A DNA stretch of 64,000 nt, taken from positions 52,118,966 through 52,182,965 of the forward strand of contig OX393576.1 in NCBI GenBank assembly GCA_947652605.1, read 5' to 3'. Under the pieces are notes generated by a model. The model saw only the letters and a program-made list of their open reading frames with translations, was not told the DNA's origin and did no database searches. Shown piece by piece: positions 34,910 through 45,350 of the stretch (position 1 is its first letter; every line of letters starts with the position of its first letter). The DNA comes from Elmis aenea. Lineage: Eukaryota; Arthropoda; Insecta; Coleoptera; Elmidae. Made by a program: the position numbers and the translations under genes.

Positions 34910-36577
34910 TAGGGTTTCTCATATTTGACCATTTTGCTTGTCCCGGGATTCCGGTAAGAAATCGGCCTTTGTTCCGGGATTTCCCGGGATCCCGGATCCC
35001 GGGATGTAATAAATTATGTCAATATTTTTAAATAAATAACCCAAAAAATTAAAGGAGCGGTTTATTACTTAAAAACAACTCCAAGTCATATATGTAATAC
35101 ATTTTGCTCCATGATTATTACAAATAATTCAGTAATATTGGTGAGAGAAACATACATTTGGGAATTATAACCTTTATATTGCAATTTCATATTTATGAAT
35201 ACAATAACATAATTTTTACAATGAATTTTTGTAATGTGATTTAAGAAAACACAGGTGATCTGTGCTTCAGTCAATTAGTCTTTTTCTTAATTTATTAACA
35301 AAAAGTCTGCATAAAATGCTTTCTCAGTCTCTATTGATGTAGGTGAAATTGTCTTGAGAGTAGGGATTCTGAGTCTCGACAATTTTCGAAGTCCCGGGAC
35401 TCGAGACTTTTTTTTATCAAAGTCCCGGGAATTCCCGGGACTTCGAGACTTTTACGAATGTTATATACGTACTGGAAAATGGTGGTACAACCTGTCAAAA
35501 ATGACGGAAGATTTGATAAATTACAAGAAATATGATGCAATATTCATATACTGAAAATTTAACGGCGATTTTCACAGTAAAAAATAAATTATTTCTTGAC
35601 AGTGACATAGTTTCGGAAAGCACCCGCTACATACTTAAAATTGCTTCTTTGAACGTATCGTGATTGTGAATCGGTGGTGACAGTTGACAGAACTTATACG
35701 TCACACATCCATAAACAACAAAAAATGATAATTTTTTAAAAAATCATACCATATTCACGGATATTTTTTTTAAAGCATTTTTTCATGAATAAAGTATAGT
35801 ATTAATAGTAGTAGTATTATTATTTTTAATTTAGTCTTCATTCTATAGTAAATAAAATATATACATATTTCCAAATAAATACCTATTTAAAAAAACTTAA
35901 CAACTTTCCATGCACTTTAAAACATAACAGGCATAAGTAAAATATATTTTTACCAATAAACTTAGCAATTTTCCTTAAACTTTAAAACATAAAAATATAT
36001 CTAAAAATATTTTTGCTAAACTCGTGGCATTAAATTAAAAAAAAATTAGAAGTAGAAACATTTAATTTCAGTGTTCTGTAACATTAAGTCTCGTCTCGAG
36101 TCTCGAACTAAATGTCCCGGGACTCGAGACTAAGAAAGTCCCGGGAATTCCCGAGACTTTCGTCCCGGGACAGTCCCGGGACAGAATCCCTACTTGAGAG
36201 CATCTAGCAGCAAAGAAACATCGTTATTATCAATAAAATTTCATTTATAAGCTACGTATTTTGCTTTGAATTATCAGGGTACACAAAAATAAAACTGTAA
36301 AAGTATTTTGAAGATATTAACTTTGTAATGGAGACCGGACTTCTTTGCGCCATACTAAAAGAGAAAAATTATTTTGAAGTTTTTCCATAATGTACTGTTA
36401 GTAAAGACATTTTAAGCATACAATTCTGATAAGTTATGATAGTATTACAAAGATCCTAGCACAACATAAACGAAAACAACACTTTTTTAAAATCCCGGGA
36501 ATTCCCGGGACAAAAAGCATTTCCCGGGAAACATAAAATAGCTTAAAATTGACCGGGATCCCGGGAAAGAAACCCTA
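34910..36577. mobile_element. Non-autonomous hAT-like element with CCCGGG repeats, carrying a nested element
   Basis: The ends TAGGGTTTCT and AGAAACCCTA are flanked by perfect duplications ATAAATAG at 34902-34909 and 36578-36585. Subterminal clusters of TCCCGGGA palindromes occur at both ends. The body matches 4060-4824 and is interrupted by a second element at 35361-36192. Without that insert and one copy of its duplication the element would be about 830 bp. No transposase coding remains. The duplication length and subterminal repeats indicate hAT. Confidence 0.93.
35361..36192. mobile_element. Nested non-autonomous hAT-like element with GTCCCGGGAC repeats
   Basis: The 832-bp element has inverted ends TAGGGATTCTG and CAGAATCCCTA. 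It is flanked by perfect duplications CTTGAGAG at 35353-35360 and 36193-36200, where the host sequence reads straight through in the related copy at 4060-4824. Both ends carry arrays of GTCCCGGGAC, CTCGAGAC and GGGAATTCCCGGG palindromes. Small open frames across the left array (plus 35354-35554, minus 35331-35540) are artefacts of the palindromes. It is related in style, but not identical, to its host element. Confidence 0.93.
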
Positions 36578-37108
36578 ATAAATAGTGACCATTTTTATTA
36601 TTATTTAATTGTAAATATCATTACATTGTAAATGTTTCAATATAAATTTCACTTGAATTACGCTATGTTTTAGTTCGTCTTTGTTATGAACAAGCAACTA
36701 AATACTTAATCTTAATATGTTTTTGCTTTTTGCAAATTACATTATGCTTACGAGTTTTTTTTATGAACTCGTAGATTTTTGTATTACATGGCCAATGTAA
36801 TTGCAAAATGACCTACCCAGTGTTTAATTATACTACAAGAAAAAAGTTTGTTCCAAATTGGGTTCCACGTTTTAAGGAACCCTTGGATTTTGCGAAGCTT
36901 TAAAAAAGGGGTTCAGTCAAAAGATGGTAAATAATTAATTTGTTAAAAAATAGTTATTTATGTATCAAGGCCAAAAAGTACGTTTTGGCCGAGGTGCATA
37001 TTACATTTTTTGTGCGATAGAATTAAAAACAATTTAAATTTTTAGTAATTTTCAAAATTATAGGTTAGAAAATACGTCACATTCTGTCACTGACAGATGA
37101 CAGCGTGT
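36578..37108. other. AT-rich spacer
   Basis: Nothing recognisable beyond the target-site duplication at its left edge. Confidence 0.4.
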
Positions 37109-37235
37109 GTACTGCATTACCGGCCCTCTCCTTAGCAACGGCCGTAAAAGTTACTTTTTCGGCCGTTGCTAAGGGTAACGGCCTGAAAAGTAGCTTTTAC
37201 GGCCGTTGCTAAGGATAGGGCCGGTAATGCAGTAC
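37109..37235. repeat. GC-rich compound palindrome, 127 bp
   Basis: The outer arms GTACTGCATTACCGGCCCT and its complement are exact. Inside, CCTTAGCAACGGCCGTAAAA and GGCCGTTGCTAAG occur in several orientations, so the unit can fold as one large hairpin or as two smaller ones (37131-37170 and 37170-37213). It is strikingly GC-rich for this window. It resembles the palindromic units at 11733 and 17511 in style but shares no sequence with them. It has no coding capacity and no clear target duplication. Confidence 0.88.
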
Positions 37236-38394
37236 TTTATGGTCGCTAACGCGTCCGTCAAACAGCTGTTTCTAGTACGATCGCACAAAAAATATATTTC
37301 ATTGTTTAATAGTAACACACAGTAATTTAAATCCGTTACTTCTTAGTTTAGTAAGAGTCAGATACCATTATCAACTTCAACGAAATTGTTATGTTTCCTT
37401 TAGGTAATATTTACTGAAGTAAATAATTTATTTTACAGGTTTAAACCAATTTAATCACTTTTTTATTTACAGTTGCTCGTTATAAACGTTTAGTTAATTA
37501 TCCATAGTATTTTTGTATTTTTAAATAAGTACGGAGATTCGAATTTAATTCAAATACCAGTTTACTTAGCCCAAAAATAAATTTAAAACGACACTTGCTG
37601 TATTATTAGATATTGATCGTGTTTACATTTTTATTAAACAAATCGAGTTGTGTTTTTACACCTGACGGGCGCGAAATAAACTGCAACGATTTGATTAGAA
37701 TATATAGGTTAATTATGTTTAACAAGTTGATAAATTTATTCTGGCCGTTCACCAGTCTCAGTTTTTCTGTGCATAAGGTTCAAAACCCATCACATGATCG
37801 TTTACAATTTAGCGGAAGCCCAAAGATAGCTAAGAAACAGAAACAAGAATATAAAAATGGACTTTAAAAACTTATCACAAACACTTTACGTCGAGCACTG
37901 AATAAACAAGATTACATAATAAGGTCGGCAAATTTGTTTTAATTTAAAGGTGACCTGTGTTAATATACATATTATTATTCTATTTGAAGCATTTTAAAGC
38001 TGAATAATCAAATATTCGATTAATTAGGGTTCTTTCATTTAAATATTAATATAGTTATTATCGGTATTAAGCGTAACTAATCTTGGTTAAATCTAATAGG
38101 GTTCTGTATTGTTAAAAAAACCATTAAAGGGTTCCATGGTTGAAATTAATTGGGAAACACCGGTTTAAAGTTGACGTTTTATTGAAAAAAATTAGGCTTC
38201 ACGTTCATTAAAGTATTTTTTACAGTAAGAGTTTAGTAAAACCGTAATTTAACGAACTTATGTCCTAACGTATGTAATTGTTTTTCTTGTTGTTTAATTT
38301 TCATAATATTATACAAACGAATTTTAAAATGTACCGTATAATCACGCTACATAAACACTTTTATGTGTTCATTATTGTTAGGCGAGGCCTACCA
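37236..38394. other. AT-rich region, nothing recognised
   Basis: An 84-codon open frame at 37613-37867 shows no recognisable motif. No repeats were found. Confidence 0.4.
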
Positions 38395-39092
38395 CACGTC
38401 CCGGTTTGGCCGGGACAGTCCTGGTGTCCCTGAAAAAAAAAATTAGCCGTTTTTTTTGTGAAATCTGTCCGCGCAGGTAACGAAAAGCGCGAGGAGCGAA
38501 GAAAAACGTGTTTCAGTCATTTTGTTGTGAAACGTCTTTGCGCGGGTGTTATAGGGTTGCCAATTGCGCTTTTGGGGCGGCCATACGCGTTTTCGTGGGA
38601 AAATATTAATGTGTATGCTGTACTCATGCCATTGAAGATATCCATAGTATTGTACGCATTTTGTTTATAAGCTTTTGAGCTATTTGAACAAGCAACAATA
38701 AAATAAATTTAAAGCACAAGCTTATCTTTAAAGTTTTTTTAAAAATTTTGACTGAAAAGTGTTGCTTTTTTAAATTCATATTAATATTATGTTTATAGTT
38801 CCTCCACCTAAATAGAAATTTTTAGTGAAAGTTTCTACCTTTATTACGAATAATATTGTAGGTGCGAGCAATCTAATTAAAAAAATCAGAGAAGATTCTG
38901 CCATACATCTGTAATTTTGGATGATGGTAAAGTACTCTTAACTTTGCATTAAAACACGTTTCGAACTTTTAAAATTCAAAAAAATCGCTTGCGGCGTATT
39001 TCCCCCCCCCCACTTTTTTTTGCCCATGTCTTATAATTAAAAAAAAGGTTCGCGTGTCCCGATTTGATTTAACGCAAATATGGTAGGTCTAA
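38395..39092. repeat. Possible decayed DNA element with CCTACCA ends
   Basis: AGGCCTACCACACGTCCCGG on the left is loosely mirrored by GTCCCGATTTGATT then ATGGTAGGTCT on the right. A CCCGG-containing subterminal region (GGTTTGGCCGGGACAGTCC) is typical in style of hAT ends. No 8-bp duplication could be found. It contains a 70-codon open frame (38458-38670) without known motifs and a C homopolymer near 39001. Confidence 0.4.
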
Positions 39093-40839
39093 TTATAGTT
39101 CTACGCACTTTACGGTAGTATTAATAAATCTGAGCAACAATATTGTACTCCTGTATTTTAAAATAGTAATTACGTATAAAAGTTTAAATTATTAAAATTT
39201 AATACATGGAACTTTAATTGCTAGAAGCATGCTGTTGCAAAATGATAGAAAAGATTGTATAATAAGAATTTTATAATAGCCTATATTACCATTTTGAAAC
39301 ATTTGCTTTCACAAAAGTAATATTAGAATGGTAAAGATGCGTAACAATTGCGTGAAATTTTAAATGATTCGCTTTTATTTAAGAGTGTAGAAACAAATGA
39401 ATTGAAATTCACGCTACTGTTTAATGTATGAAAGTTGTGGGCATCGACATTTCGTAAAACATTCAATCGCTTTAATTAACACTTAATTTACTTGATCACA
39501 AATCGTTCGCATCAAAGCACGTTTAATTTAAAATTAAATATAGGTACAAATAAAACTGTATCTGGTTTAGTAATTTTATTAAATTAGTAACAATTGTGTT
39601 TTTAACGAGTACAATATATGTATTGTCGTTCTACTGATATGGTTATCCTTGAAGATGTACAGGTAGACAGCTAAAGAATTTGTCTTTTATACATTTGTCC
39701 ACAACTACCAAATTTTACATAGATATCATAATATTGGATATAGAAAATTTCAGAATCAAGATAAAAAGTATTACTGATCAAGATTATTAAAAGTTTTAAC
39801 GAATTCTTCAATGGTTTTTTAAAGCAAGCAAATATATAATAGAAAACTTGTTAATTGTTTGTCACGATCGCCTCTCGCGAATTTCCTTAGTGTTATTAAT
39901 TATCCACTCTAATCGCTAATGGTATAATATAAATAATAAACAATCATTTATTACCAGAAATTCTATTGAAGCATTCATAACCAATCTTTGAAAAGAAATT
40001 GTTACGAATCTAGATCTTAAAACATTGTAAGTTTGATTGAGCAACTAAACAACTTCAAAGGCTAAAAGTAGACGAGACAGATAAATTGAGAAAGTTACGG
40101 TTTTGGTTGGACGAAATCAAAGAATAGTTTACAGCTTTCTATTAACAATTAACCGTACCTATATGGAGCTTTTACATAAATTATAGCATAAAAGTAATAA
40201 AGCATAAACACAAATCAAATTTGTAGGTTTACTTTAAGCTAAGTAAAATTAAACAAATTAATCTTTTCATTAAAGTTGTAAGTTTTTAAAGGATTTTAGT
40301 CTGCATAACTATGCTATGAGTTATGGAGAAAAACCCTTTTCATTTAAAAAAATGTTAAGTATTGAACTATTTATTTCGCCTAAGATTTGATGATGAAATC
40401 GTGTTCATTTGGTGAACAAATAACTTTAAAAGCACTAGTTCCGCAACCTATTGAAGCATGGATATGAATTGCTTAACGAGTTTGAATTGAAACGGGCGTC
40501 CTGTCCACAATTTTAAAATGTTCGTGCTATTACACAAACTTTCAGTGAGCAAAGTAAAATCAAACCGTTAACTTAAAACACTTTCATGTAACGGCTGTAG
40601 AAAGTTTTGTGTATATGTATACCAGGAGGTAGTAATAGGGTTTAATTACCACTTATTTAGACTAGCTTTTCTAAAAATTGAGATCTGAGACTAGCAAATC
40701 TTTTAAAATTGTGTTGCAGTAATTAATTTACTAAATTTAAATTAATATGATGTGAATTTCCTGAATACATTCTACTTATTATTAAAAATTAAGAAATATT
40801 AAGCCTAGTTTCTACGCAGGATCATTTTCGTCATCTGAA
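39093..40839. other. AT-rich region, nothing recognised
   Basis: No coding motif, tandem array or inverted repeat was found. Confidence 0.45.
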
Positions 40840-41070
40840 CGGTTCGAACCTAACTAAAGTGAACTGGAACCGAACCAAACCGGATACGAACCGGAACCGG
40901 AATCGAACCGGAACCGGGACCGAATCGGAACCGGGACAGAATCGGAACCGAACTAGAACTTAAACCTACACAAAACTTGAAACCAAACCGAACCGAACCC
41001 CATCTTGAATCAAACCCCAACCAAACTGGCATATTATCTTGAATCGCGATCTCGAACCGAACCGGTTACA
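40840..41070. repeat. GAACCG-rich simple repeat
   Basis: Imperfect hexamer repeats of the type GAACCG/GGAACC dominate from about 40843 to 41010 and trail off by 41070. Because of the repeat, the minus strand translates as an Arg/Phe/Gly/Ser/Pro-rich low-complexity open frame (40850-41032), which is not evidence of a gene. Confidence 0.85.
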
Positions 41071-43639
41071 TAGAGACGGCTTTTGGTACTAAACCGACTT
41101 GATAACCTGGATTTTTGTTTAGTAGCAGTTAGCATTAGACGCTGGCCAACAATTATTGTTCCAGTTTTACAAACATTGCAAAGCAAACTCAATGATGAAA
41201 TATCATAATTTGATGGCAATAATTATAAGCAAATGCCGTTTGAATTTCAGTTCTTTTAAACTAACCCAATTTTCAAAACAACATCTTCTTGTTTTCCTTC
41301 ATTTTTCGTTTTGGTAAAACGCTTTTTTTAAATTTAATGTTTCTTAATAAATATGTTATCTATCCTGATTATGACACAACATGGTACATACATAAGGCTA
41401 TAAAGATTAAAATACTTTGACAATACAAGTCGTTAAAAATTATTTTTTGACACACGTTATGTGTAAAATGTATGTAACATGTAATTTATTTAAAAAAAAA
41501 ACTTGAGCTGCACGTAAACCATCTTCTTAACCAGTTACGAATTGTAAATCGGTACTCAAACGATTAGTTTAGGGGTTCGCACCCCAATGCTTAAATCAGA
41601 TTATTATTAACTTTAAACGAAGATCCAAAATACGTGCTTTTTAGGTACCTATGTGATGAATCTTATCATTTTTAAACATTTGTTGAGAAAACAAATGGGT
41701 TGTTTATTTTCGGCAAGATTTAGATGTATTAGAAATACAAATTTACGAGTTGTACAACTTTCCACCTTTAGTGAATCAGTTTGTAATAATTATTTTACGT
41801 ACGAACCGAAATGGTTATACGTTGTTTTGGTTATATTCACAATTTATGTAGAATAATAATATTGGCACAGTGAAATTTCAAAACCGGTACAAATACGATA
41901 CCCTTCAGAACACCAGGAAGCGCTACAAAACTGGTACTGTTCTGGTGAAAACGATATGTAAGGTCACTACAGTTTTATTCTTAAACATTGCGATATAAAC
42001 TTGTATGCTGTTACAGTAGAATTATGAATAATGTAGCGAGCAAATAAAGAGGAGTATAAAACTGTAATATTTGTTTCATAAATGAATTATACTCGGTTAT
42101 TAAAAAAAAAAAGGTTTGTTGATATATTCGGCATTAAGCAAGCAGTAAGTAACTTTATCTAAAAATCAAATTATTTGTTTTTTAATAGTTTATCCTGACA
42201 ATCCATCAGTTACTAAAAGGCGCATTTAATTTTTTTGTAAAAAGAATCTGTTATTAAAGAATATCTTGACTAGATTTAAGATTCTCGTCTCATCGCGCTA
42301 GATACACTATTTTTTAATTCCGTCGAAACAGAAAGCTTATTTTCTGACTAAATTTGCATGTACAATCACTTAAATACTACAAACATTTATCAAATATTTG
42401 CCAATCTTTAAACCAATGAATTTATTGTAAATACACATATAGGTCTTGTCAGACTTACACTAAGTTTTTAATTAAATTAACATTTGTCTTTTGATCAACA
42501 TCAGATTGTATGACGTTTTCGTTAGTGTAATTTTACGTAAAAACTCTTCTTGAAAATGAGCAACAAATTCAACCTGCGAGGTATAAAATTATTTCTTGTT
42601 TTTAAGTGTCTTTAATTTGTGGGAGTTCGTCTTTACCCTTCGTCACTTATAATATTGGATGTACCATGAGAACTGTCTCAAAAACAAGAATATTTAAATA
42701 CAATTTACAAAATTTCTCGACCAACAACTCCTTACTAATAGGCATCATTTGGCGAGCGAAGAACTCGACAAAATAACAATATGTTTACGCTTGTCAGCTT
42801 TGGTGGGATTTACATGCTTTTGTTTTGAAACGAAAAGCGAGAATTGGATTGTTTCAACGTACAAAACAGGAATTTTAGTTTGTCAAACATAGCAATAAAA
42901 CGTTTTTCAAGAGCACATTCATAAACTGTAACAACGCTTTTAAAGATATGCTATGTCTACTTGTGTATACAAGAACAGCAGTTAAAAAAATACAATAAAA
43001 TTTTATCAGTGAGACGGGGTAGTATGGGTTTCGCCTTTTCGATATAAAAAGGGCGATGCCAAAAATTGCAAATTTAAAATAGATTCTCAAGCTAACTTGC
43101 CAATTTTGTTTGTATGTAATCAATTTTAAAGGAAAGCAAGTTTCAAAATTTGCAATTGTTAATCTATTTTATCAATAACGAAATAATTTACAGTTTAAAA
43201 TTAAATAAGCTACAATTTTGTTATAGAAAATATTGGCAATACAAACTTAATTATTTTGTATGCTTTATCCTTTTTTCATTTGTGCTCGTCTACTGTCGTC
43301 CTAGATTCAAAAAAATTCGTACATGTTGAACAGCACCACTGATGTGAATTTAGCCAAACAAGACTTGGGTAATCTTAATAACACGAATAAGACGTTAATC
43401 AGAATATCTAAGAAACTGAAATGAATTTCTTATTTATTCTGAAATCTCTAACTCGTCTTTCATCCATAAACTACTTCGAAAGATTTTTTTTTAAATTTCA
43501 GCGAAACTGTTTACAAATTTCTGAATCATTAGAAATTTTCTTTTAATTTTGGAGTTTCATAACTCTCAACCAAATCTAAAATGTTTTGAAAAATTAGATG
43601 ATTTAAAATATAGAATATATGCTTGATAACAATAAGTCA
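41071..43639. other. AT-rich region, nothing recognised
   Basis: The GGGGTTCGCACCCC hairpin near 41572 was examined as a tRNA T-arm, but no cloverleaf fits. The open frames at 41653-41856 and at 42875-43123 (minus) show no motif. Confidence 0.4.
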
Positions 43640-44320
43640 ACAGCAGATGCAAAAAAAAGAGCCAGGCTAAGCAAAAATGACAAAAAAAGCAGAAAAAAAA
43701 AACTAAACCACTGGTAAATACCATAACCAAAAGAGAAACAATACGCCTTGTAAACAGAAATAATTGTATTTTGTTACTTGCTTGGTGTTGTCCTCGCGGG
43801 GAGGTGCAGAAAAGAGCATAGTAGAAGAATAGGCATGGCCCAATACGTCTTTAACACACTTCGAAAAGTATAGGAGTCAAACATTAATAGAAAAACGAAG
43901 ATAAGATTATGCCAGTGCAATGTAAAAATGTAATGGTTCGAAGACCTGGAAAGAAAGCCAAAAACTATTTCAGAAATTGCTAATTTTCTTAACAGTGGTC
44001 TCCGAAACATTAGTAGAATATTTTGGCCTGAGAAAGTGCGTAATGAAGAGCTTTGGAACGTGACGAAAGAAAAAAATAGAAATAACTATAAAAAGAATGG
44101 AATTGGATAGGACACGCGTTAAGAAAACCAGCAATAAGTATAGTAAGACAAGTCATGAACAACAACATTCCAGGAAGAAGAAGAAGAAGAAGAAGAAGAG
44201 GAAGACCATCAAATTCATGGAAGCAAAGAATTCAGAAAGAACTCATTAAAATAGGCCTTACATGGAACGAGGCTAAACAAAGAGCGTGGAACAGAAGATA
44301 ATTAGATGAATGATGACGAT
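43640..44320 (+). pseudogene. LINE 3' fragment (RT C-terminal region)
   Basis: The plus strand carries the end of a non-LTR retrotransposon protein in shifting frames. LNSGLRNISRIFWPEKVRNEELW lies around 43990-44058; its conserved parts are ISRIFWP and NEELW. WIGHALRKP at 44103 is followed by a GRRRRRRRRGRPSNSW basic block (a GAA-repeat expansion at 44172-44205) and then LTWNEAKQRAWNRR before a stop near 44300. These are the thumb and C-terminal features shared by many insect LINEs. The 5' part is absent and several frameshifts are present. The clade is not determined. Confidence 0.82.
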
Positions 44321-44459
44321 AAAATGTAAAATTTAATTTTAAAAAAATTGCGGAAAAATTTCGGGTTGCCAGCAAAATTTAGTCCCGAGCCAACTTTGGC
44401 ATTTCTATTGATTTGCAAACACTGTTGTACATGTAATGGTACAGGTAATGTAAACCTTC

Positions 44460-44900
44460 TTAAAGTAATAGTTATTTACGTAACAACACCGGAAAGTGGT
44501 ACTTTACTGGACGTGTAGACAGTTTTGGGACGAGCGTTGGCGAGTCCTGAAAGGTTACGAGTCCAGTAAAGACACTTTACGAGTTTGTTTCGTACAATAT
44601 TTTTTCTGCGTCCGCCACTGACACCAAAATCACTATCGTCACCATCCATAATTAAACAATAACTTAACAAACTACTGGTGCAAACTCGCTTGGTGGTATA
44701 ATGACACTTGTTTACACTAACTTGTTAACAGCGCAAATCAACAAAACAACTCAGCACCATGGCAACCAGCTACTTTCCGCCTTAGGCCGAAAAGAATTGT
44801 TATTACCATGGCAACCAGTTACTTTCCGGCCTAGGCCAGTAAAGACGTACTTTGCAGCCTAAAAATTGATCGGTAGCAAGTAATTTTTTGGTCGGACGCA
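44460..44900. repeat. Unclassified duplicated segment upstream of mariner remnant
   Basis: ACCATGGCAACCAG followed by YTACTTTCCG and CTTAGGCC/CCTAGGCC occurs twice with a 49-bp period (44756 and 44805). CCAGTAAAG-type motifs recur, including an inverted match near 44490 (CCGGAAAGTGGTACTTTACTGG in shortened form). The segment is richer in GC than its surroundings. It could be the terminal region of an unidentified element or a regulatory segment. Confidence 0.4.
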
Positions 44901-44904
44901 GAAA

Positions 44905-45350
44905 AATGTTTGTGTGTTGTCGATAGCCAAAGAAGTTAGCGTGACCAAAGCCAGTATTGTCCACTACGAGTTTCTTAATAAAGGCAAAACTATTACGGCT
45001 GAGATCTACTTTATGCAACTGGAATGTGTAAAGGATGCGTTACTTGAGAAACAATCAGAAGTAATTGATAGGAAGAAAGTGTTATTCTTGAGGATAACGC
45101 AAGACCTCATGGTGCAAAATTTAGCCGGAGAAACGTTTGTGCCTGAGGATGAGAAATTCTACTTTAAACACCATATTCTCCCGACATATATTCAACCGAT
45201 TATCTTCTTTTCTTATTTTTCTTATTAACTTGAATCTCGTTGGAAAAGGGTCGAAGGTAATTATTTCAGTGAATAAAACGGGTTCTGAAAATGTAGGTAT
45301 GCTCATTTTTGATTGGTAATATTCAAAACCGCCCGTACTTTTGTGGTAAC
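44905..45350 (+). pseudogene. mariner transposase remnant 1 (D34D)
   Basis: The frame from 44914 gives IVHYEFLNKGKTITAEIYFMQL and then KDALLEKQSEVIDRKKVLFL; the conserved blocks are HYEFL, GKTITAE and the NRKGV-like stretch of mariner transposases. A frameshift then leads to EDNARPHGAKF with the second catalytic Asp at 45093-45095, and TPYSPDIYSTDYLLF with the third at 45198-45200. The spacing between them is 34 residues, the mariner D34D signature. Stops interrupt the interval. The N-terminal third, including the first Asp and HTH, is missing. The region to about 45350 weakly resembles the C-terminus. It differs from the copy at 60405, so two mariner lineages are present. Confidence 0.85.

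Noticed and set aside
40835..40860. GGTTCGAACC as a tRNA B box
   Set aside because: It lies at the edge of the GAACCG simple repeat, which produces the motif by chance, and no A box is present.
40850..41032. Low-complexity minus-strand open frame over the GAACCG repeat
   Set aside because: The frame is open only because the hexamer repeat lacks stop codons; it is not a protein family.
41560..41590. GGGGTTCGCACCCC as a tRNA T-arm
   Set aside because: The hairpin is good, but no upstream D-arm, anticodon stem or acceptor strand could be fitted.
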